Under the pieces are notes generated by a model. It ran no database searches. It saw only the letters and a program-made list of their open reading frames with translations, and was not told the DNA's origin. Shown piece after piece: positions 59,993-64,000 of a stretch of 64,000 nt of DNA (positions within the stretch are counted from its first letter, which is position 1; every line of letters begins with the position of its first letter). The DNA comes from Ochrobactrum sp. RH2CCR150 (GTDB taxonomy: Bacteria > Pseudomonadota > Alphaproteobacteria > Rhizobiales > Rhizobiaceae), in NCBI GenBank assembly GCA_014138095.1, contig JACGXE010000004.1, positions 186,001 through 250,000 on the forward strand. The letters are read 5' to 3'. Position numbers and translations under genes: made by a program.

Positions 59993-62458
59993 CTAAAACG
60001 TCGCTTTCAAGCTCAGCGTATAAGAGCGTGGTTCACCGTAGAAGTTGCCCCATCCAGGCGCACTCACCGTTTGATAATATTTTTTGTCGAAAATGTTATC
60101 GACATTCAACGCCGCCGAGAAGTGATCGTTGATCTTATATCCGATCCGCGCAGACCAAACTGCATAAGCCGGCTGAGAAACAGTTACATCTCTGGTCTTG
60201 CGGCTGCTTTCTGTCTGGTAACGAACTCCCGTACCAACGCTCAACCCTTCAAGCTTCTCGGTGAATTGATAATCACCCCATATTTTGACGATATGCTCGG
60301 GATTATAAGTCGCGAATGACTGACTGATATCGTTCTCTCCCTCAAGATACTCTGTGTGGGCGTAAGTATAGCTTGCGGCGAGCTGGAAATTGGGGAACAA
60401 TTCACCGTTGGCCTCGACCTCGAAGCCCTGACTGCGGACCTTTCCACTGGCAACATAACATTCGCCCCACATGCCTGTCGCACACGGATAGTTGTCGGCA
60501 TCGAACTCGGCACGATTTTTATTATCGATACGAAACAGAGCAAATGACGTATTAAGAGCGCCATCCAAGAGGCTGCCCTTTATGCCCATCTCATAGTTTG
60601 CGCCTTCGATCGGCTTCAGCGGATCACCGTCAGCTGTTACTTCATCTTGAGGTTTGAAGATGCTTGTATAGCTTGCGTAGATGGACCAATCCTTACTCAG
60701 ATCATAAACGATGCCCCCATAGGGCGTGAAGACACCGTTCTCGCTATATGGACTGACAAAATCCTCCCCGGTATCACGGTAACGCGACGTCATCTTGTAC
60801 CAGCTGACGCGACCACCAAATATCACCGTGAGCGGATCCGCAACGCTCACTCGGGTTAACCCATAGATACCTTCCTGACGAAGTTTTGCCCTGTATTTGG
60901 CTCCACGGAAGCGGTTTTCTTCCAACCAGGTATCCGCGATTTCGGGAATTCTAACCGGATCGAAAACATTTTGGCTGATACCTAGGCGGGCCAATGAGTA
61001 ATCATTGTCACTGATCAGATTATTGATACTGGCGCCAAACGTAACTGAATGCGTGCGGCCAAACAGATCATATTTGCCATCAACATAGGAATCGAGCGCT
61101 ACGTTCAAAGTTTCCATGTCAAAAAGGCCGGCATACATGGTGGACCCAGACAGCGTGACCGGATCGATTGCCCCCTCAGAAAACTCGTACTTCACGTCAT
61201 GCTTTTCATTCCAGTAGCTGACTGAAGTTTTCCACTTCCAGCGATCGTTAAATTCATGCGAAACGTCTGCAAACAGGGAAATCTGATCGGTATCCCAACG
61301 GTTCCAGCTCTGGCCGAGACACGTGTCACGCGCAAGCCCGATATCGGAACCATCCGAATACATAGGCAGCCCATGGAAGCATGGCGTTGAGGTCTTGCGC
61401 TTGTAGCTTCCACCAAAGCCAATCGTCGTATTCTCGGAAAGATCAGCTTCCATTATCCCGTAAAGAAAGAGATTTCGGCTGTGCGCCAGGTCTGTGAAAT
61501 ATTCGCGATCATTAAACGAGCCGACAATGCGACCACGTAAGCTACCACTAGTGTTCAAAGGGCCTGTTGCATCGATTTCCGTATTATAATTCTGATCGGA
61601 GCTGATCTGCTGCGTAATGGTCAGTTTTTTTTGATCGAGCGGACGCTTTCTGACCATATTGACTGCCGCGCCAGGATTTCCTGCACCTTGCAGCAACCCG
61701 GTTGCGCCACGAAGTACTTCGACTCGATCATAAGCCGCCATATCTTCTGAAAAGCTGTTAGCTTGTGGATAATAGAGCGACCTGTTCACACCATCATACT
61801 GGTAGGTATCCACCATAAATCCACGTGAAAAGACATATCTGGCGCCCATTGGACTATCATAGAGCGCTATACCGGGTGCTTCTTCCAACGCATCGTCAAC
61901 CGTAATGACGTTGCGATCATCCATCTGCTTGCGCGTCACAACTGAAACAGATTGAGGTATATGGCGGATGTCCTGTTCACCCTTTGTTATCGTCACAGCG
62001 TCTGCGGTGTACGAGCCGGAGCCTTCGGTTGTTGCACCCGCACCTTGAACCGTAATTGTATTCAAAACAGTCGCACCGCCGGGCGCAGTTACAATGCCCG
62101 ACGATGAGACAGAAGCGTCTGCAATCGTCACTGTATTTGAGTTCGTGAAATGCCAGACGAGACCAGTTCCTGAAAGCGCAGAATCTATTGCTTGTGCTGT
62201 GGACATACTTCCTTGAACGGCACTAGCAGTCTTCGAAGCAGAGGCTGTTTCGTTGAACACAATTGCAACACCGGAAATGCGACCGATATCGTTAAGAGCC
62301 TGCCGGACCGGTTTTGCTGGAATCTTGAAGTCATGCAGCTTTTCTACATCTGCCTGCGCATATGCTGCGTTAAACGACAATGCCGCGCATCCCATAACCG
62401 AAAGCATGGTTGTTGCAAGTAGCAACGCGAACCTGTGCGGCTTGGTCCTGGTGTTCAT
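59993..62458 (-). CDS. TonB-dependent siderophore receptor with N-terminal signalling (STN) domain
   Basis: This 821-residue receptor has a signal peptide ending in FNAAYAQ. The STN domain covers about residues 42-115 (LHDFKIPAKPVRQALNDIGRISGVAIVFNE). A plug follows (IRHIPQSVSVVTRKQMDDRNVITVDDALEEAPGI, AAYDRVEVLRGATGLLQGAGNPGAAVNMVRKRP), and the barrel ends SLKATF. The ATG at 62458 follows GGGAAGGGC. The STN domain talks to FecR in the periplasm, so ligand binding should switch on the sigma factor encoded upstream. It heads the uptake operon. Confidence 0.92.
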   Translation of the reverse strand: MNTRTKPHRFALLLATTMLSVMGCAALSFNAAYAQADVEKLHDFKIPAKPVRQALNDIGRISGVAIVFNETASASKTASAVQGSMSTAQAIDSALSGTGLVWHFTNSNTVTIADASVSSSGIVTAPGGATVLNTITVQGAGATTEGSGSYTADAVTITKGEQDIRHIPQSVSVVTRKQMDDRNVITVDDALEEAPGIALYDSPMGARYVFSRGFMVDTYQYDGVNRSLYYPQANSFSEDMAAYDRVEVLRGATGLLQGAGNPGAAVNMVRKRPLDQKKLTITQQISSDQNYNTEIDATGPLNTSGSLRGRIVGSFNDREYFTDLAHSRNLFLYGIMEADLSENTTIGFGGSYKRKTSTPCFHGLPMYSDGSDIGLARDTCLGQSWNRWDTDQISLFADVSHEFNDRWKWKTSVSYWNEKHDVKYEFSEGAIDPVTLSGSTMYAGLFDMETLNVALDSYVDGKYDLFGRTHSVTFGASINNLISDNDYSLARLGISQNVFDPVRIPEIADTWLEENRFRGAKYRAKLRQEGIYGLTRVSVADPLTVIFGGRVSWYKMTSRYRDTGEDFVSPYSENGVFTPYGGIVYDLSKDWSIYASYTSIFKPQDEVTADGDPLKPIEGANYEMGIKGSLLDGALNTSFALFRIDNKNRAEFDADNYPCATGMWGECYVASGKVRSQGFEVEANGELFPNFQLAASYTYAHTEYLEGENDISQSFATYNPEHIVKIWGDYQFTEKLEGLSVGTGVRYQTESSRKTRDVTVSQPAYAVWSARIGYKINDHFSAALNVDNIFDKKYYQTVSAPGWGNFYGEPRSYTLSLKATF

Positions 62459-62592
62459 GGATGTGCCCTTCCCGTGTCCATTCTGGTGAAGGGCGTCAAC
62501 GTTTCGCCCTCTCAATGGCGTTAACGGTCGGGATGACAAAGCACCCTCATAAAAAGATGAATTATTTTATCTTCTTTTGGCGAACGCGCCTA

Positions 62593-63603
62593 TTATGGCC
62601 CGATCAGAACAAGCCGTTCGCTCAACTTATGTATGTTAAAGCCGACCGAAGCTTGCAATGAGGACAACGCCGCGTTTGTATCCCTCAGCGAAAAGCTGCC
62701 GCTTATGCGGCGTTCGCCCAAGGCTGAATCGACAAGAACAATTCGACCATTTCTATAACGCTCGATCTTCTGCAGCACTTCTTTCAAAGGTGTATTATTG
62801 AACACAAAACGACCTTCATGCCAGGATAGAGCATCTCCAAGATCAATATTATGTGGCATTGCAAGGCCAGTATTGGTATATTTAACCGATTCCCCGGGTT
62901 TAAGAACTACTCGACCAGTCAAACTTTCGATCTCTACTTGCAAGCTACCATGCTGAAGCGCGACTTCGACGCCTTCATTATTCATCGCAACGTCAAATGC
63001 CGTCCCAAGAACGCGTGATCTTCCGTTCGCAGCTTCAACGATGAAGGGAACACTCGAAGGTTTGACTTCAAAGAATGCTGCACCGCGCAAAAGTGTTATA
63101 TGACGTATGTCATCATCGAGCTGAACATCAATCGCCGTATCAGCATCAAGCAAAATCGACGAGCCGTCATTAAGTGAAATCTGACGCGTTTCACCACGCG
63201 CAGTGACGTAATCTGCACTAATGTCCTGAATCAAGTTGGGCTTGTTCAGCCAGACCCATCCGCCACAAAAAACAAGCAGGAAAGCCAATGCTCCGGTAGC
63301 AGTTTTGCCACGGTTTTTTTTCCGCGTGCGTATTTCTTCAATACGAGCCAAGTGAGCCGCAAGCGCCGACGTTTCTTCCCGCGCGATATCGGAACCGGGC
63401 ATGGCACTCGATGACCACAGAACGCTTATTGAATGATAAGCATCCGCATTTCGCTCATGAAGCCGCTGCCATGCTTGAAAGTTCCGCTTATCGGCGTGGG
63501 AAGGATTGCCGTTCATGCGCGTAAACCAGGCTATAGCCTCCTTCTCCGCTTTGGCCTGATCGGGCACTTTTAGGTCTTTTTCCTTGGTCACTGGAAATCC
63601 CAC
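62593..63603 (-). CDS. FecR family anti-sigma/signal transducer
   Basis: This membrane protein of up to 336 residues has an N-terminal FecR/DUF4880 region (EKEAIAWFTRMNGNPSHADKRNFQAWQRLHERNADAYHSI) and one membrane helix (GALAFLLVFCGGWVWL). The FecR domain follows (VTARGETRQISLNDGSSILLDADTAIDV), with a C-terminal STN-like end (FNNTPLKEVLQKIERYRNGRIVLVDSAL). It passes the signal from the receptor to the sigma factor. The GTG at 63591 has a better ribosome site than the one at 63603. The next gene is the receptor. Confidence 0.9.
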   Translation of the reverse strand: MGFPVTKEKDLKVPDQAKAEKEAIAWFTRMNGNPSHADKRNFQAWQRLHERNADAYHSISVLWSSSAMPGSDIAREETSALAAHLARIEEIRTRKKNRGKTATGALAFLLVFCGGWVWLNKPNLIQDISADYVTARGETRQISLNDGSSILLDADTAIDVQLDDDIRHITLLRGAAFFEVKPSSVPFIVEAANGRSRVLGTAFDVAMNNEGVEVALQHGSLQVEIESLTGRVVLKPGESVKYTNTGLAMPHNIDLGDALSWHEGRFVFNNTPLKEVLQKIERYRNGRIVLVDSALGERRISGSFSLRDTNAALSSLQASVGFNIHKLSERLVLIGP

Positions 63604-63668
63604 ACATATTAGATAGCAGGCGAAAACGAGCTCTCTCGCTTATATAACGATTAGCGAGCGACCTGACC

Positions 63669-64000
63669 CTAGCTTGTTTTTTGCTCGGCAGCATTTCGGC
63701 AAGCCAGAACTGATTTTGCTACATCTCTTTCAACAGTGCTGTAGGAAACATTCAAAGCTTCCGCAATTTCCTCGTATGAACAGCCATGAATACGATTGAG
63801 AAGGAAAATATGTCGTGCCCGTACAGGTAGCGATCGGATAGCTCGGTCGATTTGTCGAAGGTCATCGGCTGCAATGACGATCTGCTCAGGTGTCGCAATC
63901 GGAGCTTCATATTGCTCTTCCGTCAACATTTCCGGTAGCTTCTTGTGCCGGTTTTCAATCCGGATCAAATCAATCGTCGCATTCCGCACGCATTGGCTCA
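63669..64000 (-). CDS. FecI-type ECF sigma factor (3' part; cut by window end)
   Basis: The last 110 codons or so are visible, and the frame stays open through the window edge. The region 2.4-like segment VRNATIDLIRIENRHKK and the full region 4 (IDRAIRSLPVRARHIFLLNRIHGCSYEEIAEALNVSYSTVERDVAKSVLACR) mark an iron-starvation-type ECF sigma factor. It sits directly upstream of fecR and the STN receptor, the standard order of a cell-surface signalling system. Confidence 0.9.
   Translation of the reverse strand, partial: SQCVRNATIDLIRIENRHKKLPEMLTEEQYEAPIATPEQIVIAADDLRQIDRAIRSLPVRARHIFLLNRIHGCSYEEIAEALNVSYSTVERDVAKSVLACRNAAEQKTS

Noticed and set aside
62540-62590. AAGAT-ATCTT dyad ahead of the STN receptor as a Fur box
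   Set aside because: The arms are short and AT-rich and do not fit Fur, Irr or RirA patterns well.
38127-64000. Second copy of the tRNA-Thr 3' end as an att site
   Set aside because: No repeat of the tRNA end was noticed to the right within the window.
1-64000. CRISPR arrays, rRNA genes, complete insertion sequences, riboswitches
   Set aside because: No regularly spaced repeats, rRNA sequence, transposase gene or recognisable riboswitch fold was seen.

Overview
The window reads as an alphaproteobacterium of the Brucellaceae, most likely the Ochrobactrum/Brucella group. The evidence is gene content and style only: a DXR-like (DRL) oxidoreductase of the type first described in Brucella, a PodJ-type polar scaffold with Sel1 repeats, the ligase-associated Lhr/exonuclease/PdeM repair cluster, GC-rich coding sequence, and many ATGA-type start/stop overlaps. 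No replication origin, rRNA operon or CRISPR array was seen. There is one tRNA gene, tRNA-Thr(CGT).

Layout. (1) 1-5.1 kb holds the start of a galactitol-family PTS IIC gene, divergent from an operon of a DRL-family oxidoreductase and an acetoin-dehydrogenase-type E1alpha/E1beta/E2 complex. (2) 5.2-9.3 kb is a ferrichrome-type TonB receptor plus binding protein with a divergent AraC regulator. (3) 9.9-13.8 kb is a LacI regulator with xylulokinase and xylose isomerase. At 15.6-21.6 kb, on the other strand, lies a ribose/xylose-type ABC importer with a TIM-barrel isomerase and a Gfo/Idh/MocA dehydrogenase. An identical 13-bp sequence precedes both transcription units and is a candidate LacI operator. 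A phosphoethanolamine transferase lies between them. (4) 21.8-29.2 kb has MarR, msrB, MerR, podJ, a TauE/SafE permease and a TIGR02186-like protein. (5) 29.2-35.2 kb is the four-gene ATP-dependent DNA ligase repair cluster. (6) 35.3-38.1 kb has a membrane protein, a nitronate monooxygenase and tRNA-Thr.

From the tRNA onward the DNA looks accessory. (7) 38.4-46.1 kb has a small HTH protein, then an Lrp-controlled amino-acid cluster: a polar amino-acid ABC importer, two DadA-like FAD oxidases and a ProC-like reductase. (8) 46.5-55.2 kb is a FepBDGC-type ferric-catecholate importer with an IclR regulator, a TonB receptor and an NtaA-type flavin monooxygenase. A shared motif lies upstream of both uptake units. 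(9) 55.3-64 kb is a second complete siderophore system on the minus strand: FecI-type sigma factor (cut by the window end), FecR, an STN-containing receptor, binding protein, siderophore-interacting reductase, two permeases and an ATPase.

The two most suggestive systems are the following. The first is the DRL/AcoABC/PTS locus, which can be read as a catabolic route for a 1-deoxyketose or methylerythritol-type sugar that yields acetyl-CoA. The second is the IclR-controlled chelate uptake locus with a monooxygenase, which may import and then break down its ligand. Both functional readings are inference from gene families and context.
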